Of a stretch of 64,000 nucleotides of DNA, positions 43,385 through 51,772 are shown in pieces. Under the pieces are notes generated by a model that saw nothing but the letters and a program-made list of their open reading frames with translations, ran no database searches and was not told where the DNA came from. The DNA is from CAZGUX01 sp964529305. GTDB lineage: Bacteria > Acidobacteriota > Terriglobia > Bryobacterales > Bryobacteraceae. The stretch lies in contig CAZGUX010000009.1 of the NCBI GenBank assembly GCA_964529305.1, forward strand, positions 1 to 64,000. Reading direction: 5' to 3'. How positions within the stretch are numbered: position 1 is the first letter of the stretch; every line of letters starts with the position of its first letter. The position numbers were made by a program, and so were the translations under genes.

Positions 43385-45565
43385 ATGAGACTCAGGTACT
43401 CCGTTTGGATAGTTGCCGCCTGTTTGCTGGGCGCCCGCGGCCCGGTCTGTTCGGCGCAGTCGACAGGTACGATCAAAGGCGCCGTCACATTAGATACGTC
43501 CGGCGAACCCATGCACGCCGCCCTAGTGATTCTGTCGCCGCTCGGCAAACGTATCCATGCAGGCGATGATGGCCGGTATGAGTTCCGCGATCTGCCCGCG
43601 GGTTCGTACGAAGTGATCGCGCGGGCGGTTGGCCTGTCGGACGAACGGCGCAGGATTCAGTTGGCGGCCGGAGGCGTCGAGACGGTCGACTTCCGCTTGC
43701 GTCTGGCCCCTGTCCACCAGTCCGTTACCGTGACCGCGACGGGACGGGAAGAAGCGACGCTTGGCGTGTTACAGGCGGTCGCGGCTCTCGACCCGACCAC
43801 TCTGCCCCTGCACAGCGCCGGGTCACTGGGAGAAGTTCTGGAAGGCGAAACGGGAGTTGCCAAGCGCAGCTTCGGGCCGGGTTCGGCGCGCCCCGTGATC
43901 CGTGGGTTCGACGGCAACCGTGTCCTGATCATGGAAGACGGAATCAATACCGGCAGCCTTTCTTATCAATCGGGCGATCACGGTGAACCGATTGACGTCA
44001 ACAAGCTGGAGAAGCTCGAGGTAGTGCGTGGGCCGGCAACGCTGCTGTATGGGTCAAACGCCATCGGCGGCGTCGTGAATGCGGTCACTCGCCACGACGC
44101 CCACGAGCATACGTTCCCGGGCGTCCGCGGCTTTCTTACTGGCGTGGCAGGCTCGAATAACGGACTCGGCGGAGGGACAGGGGGATTTGAGTTCGGCACC
44201 AAGACCTGGGAGTTCTGGGCCTCGGGGGGCGGCCAACGTTCCGGGGACTACGAAACCCCACTCGGGACCATTCAGAATTCGCAAACCCGGATGACCCAGA
44301 CCGACGGCGGCCTCGGCCGCTACGGAGACAAGGGCTTCTTCAGCTTCAACTATGGGTTCACCGATTCTCATTACGGGATTCCGTTCGATCCGGCCGAAGA
44401 GGATCCCGAGGTGCCCATCCTCAAAATGAGGCGGCACAACATCCGATTCAACACCGGGCTGAAGAACGTGGGCGCGTTCGAAAGCATTCAGGCTCGCCTG
44501 AACTACTCCGACTACAATCACGCGGAAACCATCGAGGATGTGCCCGAAACCAGCTTCTTCAACAAGCAGTTTACGTATCGAACCGTGTTCGATCAGAAGA
44601 AGCGCGGCCGTCTGGGCGGCAGCTTCGGCTTTTCGGGGCAGTACCGGGACTACGAGACCATCGGGGAGGAGTCGCTGGCGCCACCCACGACCCAGAAAGA
44701 GTTCTCCGTGTTCGCCGTGGAAACGCTCGATTTCGAGTCAACCCGGCTTCAAGTGGGCGCACGTGTGGAAAACAACCGGTACACGCCGACGGGCTTGCGC
44801 GACCGGTCGTTCACGGGTTTTTCCGGATCGGCCGGCCTGACTCAGCGGCTCTGGCAGGACGGAGCCTTCGTTGTCAACTACTCCCATTCCTACCGGGCGC
44901 CCACGCTCGAGGAGTTGTACAACAACGGCCCGCACCCGGGCAATCTGACCTTCGAGATTGGAAACCCGGACCTGACGAGGGAGCGAAACGACGGAATTGA
45001 CGTCTCGTTGCGTCACCAGGCGTCGCGCGTTCGCGGTGAGCTGAACTTCTTCTATTACCGCATTCACGATTTTGTTTACCTGGCCCCTACGGGCAATATC
45101 GAGGATGGTCTTACCGAGGCCGATTATTTCCAGGCGGACAGCCGTTTCCTTGGCGGCGAGGCTCGGCTGAATTTCGCCGTCCACCCGAACTTCTGGGTCA
45201 ACCTGGGCGCGGACACGGTGAACGCACGCCTGACGGCGTCGAAGACGTTCCTGCCCCGGATTCCTCCGGTTCGCGGCCGCGTTGGGTTCGATGCCCGCTA
45301 CAAAGGCCTGAGCGTACGGCCCGAACTGGTGCTTTCGGCGGTGCAGAACAAGATCTTCCCCACCGAGACGCCGACGGCCGGATTTGCCGTCGCGAATCTC
45401 ATTGGCTCGTACACGGTCGCCCGGTCACACCAACTGCACATCTTCTCGGGTGAGTTGTTCAACGCCGGCGACCGGCTGTACCGCAATCACCTCTCCTTCA
45501 TCAAGGAGTTCGCCCCGGAGATCGGCCGCGGCGTCCGGTTTGGTTACACGATCCAGTTCTTCTAG
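43385..45565 (+). CDS. TonB-dependent receptor with carboxypeptidase-regulatory domain
   Basis: A 726-residue outer-membrane receptor, a different size class from the two Oar-like receptors. After the signal peptide (WIVAACLLGARGPVCSAQS) comes a carboxypeptidase-regulatory domain (about 27-105), a canonical plug (about 115-240; RPVIRGFDGNRVLIMEDGI, KLEKLEVVRGPATLLYGSNA) and a 22-strand-type barrel ending in GVRFGYTIQFF. The plug and barrel resemble siderophore or metal receptors; the ligand is unknown. LytTR-type element B lies 69 bp upstream. Confidence 0.9.
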   Translation: MRLRYSVWIVAACLLGARGPVCSAQSTGTIKGAVTLDTSGEPMHAALVILSPLGKRIHAGDDGRYEFRDLPAGSYEVIARAVGLSDERRRIQLAAGGVETVDFRLRLAPVHQSVTVTATGREEATLGVLQAVAALDPTTLPLHSAGSLGEVLEGETGVAKRSFGPGSARPVIRGFDGNRVLIMEDGINTGSLSYQSGDHGEPIDVNKLEKLEVVRGPATLLYGSNAIGGVVNAVTRHDAHEHTFPGVRGFLTGVAGSNNGLGGGTGGFEFGTKTWEFWASGGGQRSGDYETPLGTIQNSQTRMTQTDGGLGRYGDKGFFSFNYGFTDSHYGIPFDPAEEDPEVPILKMRRHNIRFNTGLKNVGAFESIQARLNYSDYNHAETIEDVPETSFFNKQFTYRTVFDQKKRGRLGGSFGFSGQYRDYETIGEESLAPPTTQKEFSVFAVETLDFESTRLQVGARVENNRYTPTGLRDRSFTGFSGSAGLTQRLWQDGAFVVNYSHSYRAPTLEELYNNGPHPGNLTFEIGNPDLTRERNDGIDVSLRHQASRVRGELNFFYYRIHDFVYLAPTGNIEDGLTEADYFQADSRFLGGEARLNFAVHPNFWVNLGADTVNARLTASKTFLPRIPPVRGRVGFDARYKGLSVRPELVLSAVQNKIFPTETPTAGFAVANLIGSYTVARSHQLHIFSGELFNAGDRLYRNHLSFIKEFAPEIGRGVRFGYTIQFF

Positions 45566-45593
45566 ACATTCCTTCAACGCACACCGCCCGGCC

Positions 45594-46022
45594 ATGAAGC
45601 GGAAGGGCCCTCAATCGGAACGCAGGCGGGAGATGCGGGCCTTCCGCCTGATCGTCCTGGTGACGATGGGTCCGGCTCTGGCGGCGATTTTGCTGATGCG
45701 CTGGAGCGGCCACCCCGGCCTACACGATGCGCTGCCGTTCCCGGCCGCGCCCGGCGCCACGCCGATCACTTGGCGAACCCTCGAAGAACTTTACGCCGGC
45801 AACTGGCTCCACGGCCCGCACCTCGATCCCGGCGAATTGATGCACGTCCGTTTGAAGGCCGGGGCCACCACACCGCTTCTGAAGAACAGATCGCCGTCCA
45901 CGGCAAACTGGTCGTCCAACCGGCGGAAGTGGCGGCCCGGCACGTCGTCTATCACCTGGTCAAGTCTGCCATTTGCCCCTGAGGAGATCCAAGGTCAAAA
46001 AGTCAACTTCAGCCCCAACTGA
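45594..46022 (+). pseudogene. Frameshifted single-helix membrane ORF
   Basis: The frame from ATG 45594 gives a basic N-terminus, one helix (LIVLVTMGPALAAILLM) and PITWRTLEELYAGNWLHGPH. After about 45880 this frame degrades (LKNRSPSTANWSSNRRKWRP), while the +2 frame reads well: EEQIAVHGKLVVQPAEV then ARHVVYHLVKSAICP, stop at 45982. Joining them gives a plausible exported protein of about 130 residues, faintly like DUF3299. I suspect a one-base indel near 45850-45885, real or from sequencing. The uninterrupted frame overlaps the convergent TonB gene by 28 bp; the spliced reading does not. Confidence 0.45.
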
Positions 46023-49000
46023 ATCTGTCGGGGATTGCTGCCGCCGAGGGTACCGGTCACTTTTCCGAATCGCGCATCGCTCAGCACGGCGACCGGCGGA
46101 CCGAGAATCGCCCGATTGAAGACGTTGAAGAAATTCGCTTCGAACCCAAGGTGCATTGCCTCCCGAATCGGGATCTTCTTGATCAAGGACAGGTCGTAGT
46201 AGCGAACGCCGGGCCCGAAGAGGGCGTTGCGGCGCGTCGCGGCGAACGGATCGGTGACGTTGACCGGGGTCCCCAGCCGCTGGTCCGCCTCGACCTTGGG
46301 CAGCCAGAACTGGGCTTTGTCGAAGCGCCCGCTGGAGTAGAGGTCTTCGATCGTTCCCTGCCGCAGGGCCGGCCTCGGGCTGGTGGTGATGCCGACATCG
46401 GCATAATCGACGCCGGAACTGAGGTACACCGGAAGAGCCGTGCGCAATTGGGCAAGTCCGGCGAGCGAGAATCCGCCGATCACGGCGTCGAGAGCGCGCG
46501 GCATCTTCGCGCCGAAACGGCCGCCCCGGCCGACCGGCAGTTCGACGACGTGGCTGATTGCGAGGGTGTGGCGAATGTCGAAGTCCGAATTGCCTCGTTC
46601 GGCAAGGATCGGCCGCGGCGCCCAGCTCTGCGCGTCGCCTTGAAAACCGGCGGCGGGAGAACCGCGCAGGTTGATCAGCGACGGGAACTGCGCGAGTCCC
46701 GGTGCGAGATTCCGGATCGAGTTGTCGCCTACATCCTGCGAATAGGTGTCGACCGAGTTGCCGTACGTGTAGGAAACCGTGAAGTCGATGCCGCGTGAGA
46801 ATCGGTGGCGCGCGAACATCTGCAGCGAATGGTAGATCGAGTCGGCGCTGTTGTCGGTGTATCGATAGCGTGCGTATCGAGAGTCAGGACGGGCTGCCTG
46901 CGGTACGCTACCCAAGCCGTTCGGTTCGCTCCACCGGTAGAGTCCCGTGCCCCGGAGCCCGGAATAGGCGGCAGTCACACTGGTCTGCGAGGCAAGCTTA
47001 CGTTCGATGGCCGCGTTGAAGCGGTAGCTGGTGGGGCTCCGCAGACCGGGATCGATCACGCGCTGCTGGGGAGGCGTGTCGGTGCGCAGGGGAATCTGCG
47101 CCTGGGCCGGGAAGGCGAGATTGGTGAAGATACTGGAATGAGCGTAAGGCGAGTTCAAGACACCGAAGTCGAAGAGCCGCTGGAAAAAGCGGTCCGTGTA
47201 GACGCCCCAGGCTGCTCGCAGGACCGTGCTGCCCGTTCCCTTCAGGTTCCAGGCGATGCCAAGCCGAGGCTGCCAATTGTTGCGATCGGCGTTGAACAAC
47301 GGGCGATTCCCGTCGACACTGAACATCCCATTGGCTATGGGACCGAAGGTGAAGGGATGAATGCCGGGCACAGGCTGTCCGGCTGAGTTGACGGCATAGA
47401 GATTCCCCTGGAAGTTCCCCACCACGCCGATTGCGCCCGCGGGACTATAACGTAGTCCGGCGTTGATCGTGACGTTGGGGCGCCAACGGAAATCCGATTG
47501 AATGAAGTACTCCTGTTCGGTCGCGCGCCAACCACGGAGGGGCGTGGCTGGGCTGCCGTTCACACCGTAGAGGGTAGTGTTCAGATCGGTGACAATGGCT
47601 TCCGGTTGATCCGGGCGGGCTCCGAGGTATCCGTTCGGACCCACCAGTCCCGTGAATTGCATGAACGAGGCGTTGCTCACCAGGATGTTGTTGATGATCA
47701 GCCGCCGGATGTCGAGTCCGCTCCGCAGCGTCAGTCTGCCGCGGGTCCAGGCATGCATCAGCGATCCTTGCGGTACGGTTTGGTTGTCCATGAGTCCGAG
47801 CGAGCGCGGAATCACCACGGGGCTCAACGCTGTGCCGTTGGCGCGGAACTGAAGACCCAATTGCGCATCCACGCCGAAGTCGACAAGCGATCTCTCCAGC
47901 GGATCGCGGGGCGCGTCGAAAATCCTCGATCTCATCAGGCTCGCCCGGCCTTCAAGCGTCTGAGCGGCGGTGAGCACGTACACGAATTGCGCGGTGCCGG
48001 ACTGCCAGCGGCGCCGGCTGTCCTCGATCACGCCGGCGACGGCGCGCTGGTTGATGCTGGCAAACGGCTGAGCGAAGGCATAACGGACGTTGACGGAAAG
48101 GCGTTCGGAGAGCCGGTGGTCCGTGCGCAGGAGAAATGCATCTTGCGAAACGTTGCGGGTGTTGGTGGTGGAAAGCAGAACGGAACCGGCCTCGCCGTCG
48201 GCTTGGTTGCCGTTGAACAGGGCGGCCGGAAATCCCGCGCCCGTGGCAGCGGTGCGCTCGGCGGCGGTCAGCGGGCTGAACGAACCGGCCGGGTTACCGG
48301 AGGCCGGCACGACGCCCCGGTCGATATAGAAGATCCGCATCAGACGACCGAAGTTGCCGGGCATGAGGTTGAGCAGCTCCGCGTTGGGAACGGTGGCTGA
48401 GGCGGTCTGTTCGAGCTTCTGGCGGAAGCCTTCGAAATTCCCGAAGAAAAAGTGCTTATTGCGCGCGATGGGGCCGCCCGCGGTTCCGCCGAAGAGATTC
48501 TGCCTGAACGGCGGCACGACGCTGCGCCGCGAACCGTCCTTGGCGAAGAACGGTCCGTAGTTGAAGAAGTCGCGCGCGTCGAGTTTGTTGTTGCGTAGGT
48601 AGTGATAGAGCGATCCGTGGAGTTCGTTCGACCCGGACTTGGTGATGATGTTCACCTGGCCACCGGAGCCGCGTCCGAAAGTCGCATCCGCGTTGGAGGT
48701 GATGATGCTGAACTCCTGGATCGCTTCGGTGGAAACCAGATTCGGCGAAGCGCCATTGAATTCGGCGGCCCCACCTCCGCCGAGCGATAGGCCATTCGAC
48801 CCGCGCTCGTCATTGGCCGAAGATCCGTCCACCGCGTAGCTGTTGGCGACCGGACGCGCGCCGCTCATCGACGGGTTGTTGGGACTGCCGCTGGCGATGC
48901 CCGGCGCGAGCAGCACGAGTTTCGCGAAGTTCTCGCCGTTCAATGGCAGCTCCCTCACCCTCCGTTCATCCACGCGCCCCGCGATCTCCACGCGCTGCGA

Positions 49001-49378
49001 CTGGACGATGTCCGCATCGCCGACGACCATCACCTGTTCGGCCGTCTCGCCCAACACCAGGGAGACGTCGGCGGCGCCGGTCTCGTTCACCGCGACTTCC
49101 ACGCTCTCCCGCACCGCCCTACGGAATCCCACCCGCTCCACCGTGAGGCGATACCGGCTTGGCGCCAGGCGGGCGAACTGGTACGCTCCCTCGGCGTCGC
49201 TGAAGGTGACCGCTTCAATTCCCTTGACCGTGTTCACCAGAGACAGCTTTGCTTCCGGAACGCCCAGGCCGTTGGGGTCCAGAACGCGGCCGCGCAGCGA
49301 ACCGTGGATCGGCGTCTGCGGGACGGCCACGCCGGAAACCAGGCACGCCAGCAGGACAATACGTTGACTGATATGCAT
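45995..49378 (-). CDS. Oar-like TonB-dependent receptor
   Basis: About 1,127 residues from ATG 49378 (GTG 49396 is an in-frame alternative). Signal peptide QRIVLLACLVSGVAV, carboxypeptidase-regulatory domain (about 24-100; GSLRGRVLDPNGLGVPEAKL), plug (about 130-260; VNIITKSGSNELHGSLYHYL) and a large barrel ending in RQIQLGLKLTF. It is a paralogue of the receptor at 36.6 kb. It is divergent from the ABC operon and could share its 259-bp regulatory region. Only a weak LytTR-like half-site (minus strand, 49466-49474) faces it. Confidence 0.9.
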   Translation of the reverse strand: MHISQRIVLLACLVSGVAVPQTPIHGSLRGRVLDPNGLGVPEAKLSLVNTVKGIEAVTFSDAEGAYQFARLAPSRYRLTVERVGFRRAVRESVEVAVNETGAADVSLVLGETAEQVMVVGDADIVQSQRVEIAGRVDERRVRELPLNGENFAKLVLLAPGIASGSPNNPSMSGARPVANSYAVDGSSANDERGSNGLSLGGGGAAEFNGASPNLVSTEAIQEFSIITSNADATFGRGSGGQVNIITKSGSNELHGSLYHYLRNNKLDARDFFNYGPFFAKDGSRRSVVPPFRQNLFGGTAGGPIARNKHFFFGNFEGFRQKLEQTASATVPNAELLNLMPGNFGRLMRIFYIDRGVVPASGNPAGSFSPLTAAERTAATGAGFPAALFNGNQADGEAGSVLLSTTNTRNVSQDAFLLRTDHRLSERLSVNVRYAFAQPFASINQRAVAGVIEDSRRRWQSGTAQFVYVLTAAQTLEGRASLMRSRIFDAPRDPLERSLVDFGVDAQLGLQFRANGTALSPVVIPRSLGLMDNQTVPQGSLMHAWTRGRLTLRSGLDIRRLIINNILVSNASFMQFTGLVGPNGYLGARPDQPEAIVTDLNTTLYGVNGSPATPLRGWRATEQEYFIQSDFRWRPNVTINAGLRYSPAGAIGVVGNFQGNLYAVNSAGQPVPGIHPFTFGPIANGMFSVDGNRPLFNADRNNWQPRLGIAWNLKGTGSTVLRAAWGVYTDRFFQRLFDFGVLNSPYAHSSIFTNLAFPAQAQIPLRTDTPPQQRVIDPGLRSPTSYRFNAAIERKLASQTSVTAAYSGLRGTGLYRWSEPNGLGSVPQAARPDSRYARYRYTDNSADSIYHSLQMFARHRFSRGIDFTVSYTYGNSVDTYSQDVGDNSIRNLAPGLAQFPSLINLRGSPAAGFQGDAQSWAPRPILAERGNSDFDIRHTLAISHVVELPVGRGGRFGAKMPRALDAVIGGFSLAGLAQLRTALPVYLSSGVDYADVGITTSPRPALRQGTIEDLYSSGRFDKAQFWLPKVEADQRLGTPVNVTDPFAATRRNALFGPGVRYYDLSLIKKIPIREAMHLGFEANFFNVFNRAILGPPVAVLSDARFGKVTGTLGGSNPRQIQLGLKLTF

Positions 49379-49554
49379 TGACGTAGGTTGGCCCACGTTG
49401 CGCGGAAATCAACCGGAAATCCCACGAACGTTCTGCGATCCGGCATTGGTGGATTAATCCGGGCAGTGAGCGGGTGACTCCGGGATAGCTTCATCTATGA
49501 GGCGGTTTTCCCCACCCTAAGACAGCGAGCCGGTCCGCCGGTCCGCGGCGACGG

Positions 49555-49584
49555 CCCGCTCACGGCGATTGACAGCCCGGTCAT
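49555..49584 (+). promoter_or_regulatory. LytTR-type binding element C
   Basis: CCCGCTCAC (49555-49563), 12 bp, CCCGGTCAT (49576-49584). The first half equals that of element B. GACTAT (49615-49620), a possible -10, follows 31 bp later, and the ABC ATPase gene starts 53 bp downstream. Confidence 0.55.
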
Positions 49585-49637
49585 CGGGATTCGCGCGGGC
49601 CGCGGCGCCTTCCGGACTATCGTGAAGGGAACCCTTC

Positions 49638-50339
49638 ATGCTGGAAGCCATTAACCTCTCGAAGTCCTATAACGGAACCGTGGCTCTGCATCCGCTCAAC
49701 CTCGAGATCGAAGCGGGAGAAATCCTCTGCCTGCTCGGCGCCAACGGGGCGGGAAAGACCACGACGATCAACCTCTTCCTGAACTTCATTCAGCCGTCGT
49801 CCGGCCACGCGAAGATCGGCGGCATGGATGTAGCCGAGAGGCCGCTGGAATCGAAGAGACTACTCGCCTACATTCCCGAGCAGGTGATGCTCTACAAGAA
49901 CCTGACGGGCCTCGAGAACCTGGAATACTTCACGTCGCTCGCAGGAACCACTCACACCAGGTCCGAGTTGACGGCATTCCTGGAGGAGGCGGGACTTGCG
50001 GCCACCGACGCCGCCAAGCGCGTGGGAGCCTATTCGAAGGGCATGCGGCAGAAGGTCGGGATCGCCATCGCCATCGCCAAGAAAGCTCGTGCGCTTCTGC
50101 TCGACGAGCCCACGTCTGGTCTCGATCCGAAGGCGTCCAACGAGTTCTCCGCGATCTTGAAAAACCTGAGCGCGTCGGGCGCCGCGATCCTGATGGCCAC
50201 CCACGACCTGTTCCGCGCCAAGGAGACCGGAACGCGCGTCGGCATCATGAAGCATGGGCATCTGGTGGCCACGTACGACACGCCGGATCTGGGCCACGCC
50301 GACCTGGAGCGGATTTACCTGGACCACATGCACGACTGA
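49638..50339 (+). CDS. ABC transporter ATP-binding protein
   Basis: A 233-residue ATPase. Walker A is G34-ANGAGKTT, the signature is YSKGMRQK instead of LSGGQ, as in many ABC-2 exporters, and Walker B is ALLLDEPTSGLDP. The D and H loops are intact (MATHDLF). It should power the two DUF3526 permeases encoded next, 13 bp downstream. GAAGGGAA serves as ribosome binding site. Confidence 0.93.
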   Translation: MLEAINLSKSYNGTVALHPLNLEIEAGEILCLLGANGAGKTTTINLFLNFIQPSSGHAKIGGMDVAERPLESKRLLAYIPEQVMLYKNLTGLENLEYFTSLAGTTHTRSELTAFLEEAGLAATDAAKRVGAYSKGMRQKVGIAIAIAKKARALLLDEPTSGLDPKASNEFSAILKNLSASGAAILMATHDLFRAKETGTRVGIMKHGHLVATYDTPDLGHADLERIYLDHMHD

Positions 50340-50352
50340 ACGGGACGATGCC

Positions 50353-51771
50353 ATGATCCTGCGAATCGCACGGAAAGAAGTGACCGAGATGCTTCGCGAC
50401 GGACGCTTTCGCGTCTCCGGAGCGATCGTGTTTGCCTTGCTGGCGGGAGCGCTCCTGCTGGGCTGGCAGCACTATCGCGAGGTGAGCGCGCAGCACGCCG
50501 CCGCTCAGGAAGCCACCCGCCAACAGTGGTTGAACCAGGGCGCCAAGAACCCTCATTCGGCGGCCCACTACGGCGTTTATGCGTTCAAGCCCAAGGCGCC
50601 CCTCTCGCTGGTCGACCGGGGAACGGATCCATACACGGGCGTTGCCGTGTGGCTGGAAGCCCACAAACAGAACGAATTCAAGTATCGTCCCGCCCAGGAT
50701 GCCACGGCCGTGCAACGCTTCGGCGAACTTACGGGGGCGACCGTTCTGCAGTTGCTGGTGCCGCTCCTCATCGTGCTGCTCGCGTTCAACGCGTTCTCCG
50801 GCGAGCGCGAACTCGGCACGTTACGCCAGTTACTGAGTCTGGGCGTGAAGCAGTCCGACCTTGCCACGGGCAAAGCCTTGGGCGTTGCCGGAGCATTGGC
50901 GTGCCTCCTGGTCCCGGCGGCGATCATCGGCGCGGCCGCGTTGACCCTGGCCTCCAGCCAGAGCGAGATGATGACCACGGCGCCGCGCATAGGCTGGATG
51001 GCTCTCGCGTATCTGCTGTACTTCGGGACGTTCATCGGGATCTCGCTGACGGTTTCGGCGTGCGCGCCGTCGTCCCGGTCCGCATTGATCGTTCTGCTCG
51101 GCTTCTGGATGGTCAACGGCCTGGTCGCGCCGCGCGCGGCTTCCGACATCGCCAAGACGCTCCGGCCGACTCTTTCCGCCTTCGAGTTCGGCCACAGGAT
51201 CGAGATGGCCCTCAAGGACGGGATTGACGGGCACGATCCCGCCGACGCGCGCATTGCGCGTCTTCAGGCCGAATTGCTGAAGAAATACAACGTCGCCAAG
51301 GTGGAGGCCCTGCTGGTCAACTTCAATGGCATCCGGCTTCAGGAGGGGGAGAATCACGGCAATGTCGTTTTCGACAAGGCGTATGCGGAACTCTGGGACA
51401 CCTTCTCGCAACAGGACCACATTCACCGCGTGCTGGGGCTCGCCGCTCCTGGCCTGGCCGCGCGTTCGGTTTCCATGGGCTTTGCCGGAACCGACTTTCC
51501 GCAGCACGCTCATTTCGCCAGGGCGGCCGAGGAGTACCGGCGCGGGATTCAGCGCGTCATGAATGGAGATCTCATCGCCAACGCGAGCAACACCGCCCTC
51601 TACCTGGCCGGTGAATCTCTGTGGAAGAAAGTGCCGCCGTTTGACTACACGGCTCCGGACGCGGGCTGGGTGGCCGCGCGGCAAGCTCCGGCCTTGGGCA
51701 TTCTGGCGTTGTGGTGCGCGGCCTCGGCGGCCGCCGCAATGTGGGCGGCTCGCCGCCTGGAGGTCCTCTGA
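50353..51771 (+). CDS. DUF3526-type ABC transporter permease
   Basis: About 472 residues from ATG 50353. The first helix (VSGAIVFALLAGALLLG) is followed by a large extracytoplasmic loop with the DUF3526 mark NPHSAAHYGVYAFKP and DPYTGVAVWLEAHKQNEFK, then helices from residue about 135, a second large loop (about 280-430), and a last helix. This is ABC-2-like topology with an unusual big loop. It lies between the ATPase and a second permease of the same family, ending one base before the latter. Confidence 0.88.
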   Translation: MILRIARKEVTEMLRDGRFRVSGAIVFALLAGALLLGWQHYREVSAQHAAAQEATRQQWLNQGAKNPHSAAHYGVYAFKPKAPLSLVDRGTDPYTGVAVWLEAHKQNEFKYRPAQDATAVQRFGELTGATVLQLLVPLLIVLLAFNAFSGERELGTLRQLLSLGVKQSDLATGKALGVAGALACLLVPAAIIGAAALTLASSQSEMMTTAPRIGWMALAYLLYFGTFIGISLTVSACAPSSRSALIVLLGFWMVNGLVAPRAASDIAKTLRPTLSAFEFGHRIEMALKDGIDGHDPADARIARLQAELLKKYNVAKVEALLVNFNGIRLQEGENHGNVVFDKAYAELWDTFSQQDHIHRVLGLAAPGLAARSVSMGFAGTDFPQHAHFARAAEEYRRGIQRVMNGDLIANASNTALYLAGESLWKKVPPFDYTAPDAGWVAARQAPALGILALWCAASAAAAMWAARRLEVL

Positions 51772-51772
51772 G

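Noticed and set aside
49569..49574. TTGACA as a -35 box before the ABC operon
   Set aside because: It falls in the spacer of LytTR element C and has no -10 hexamer at 16-18 bp.
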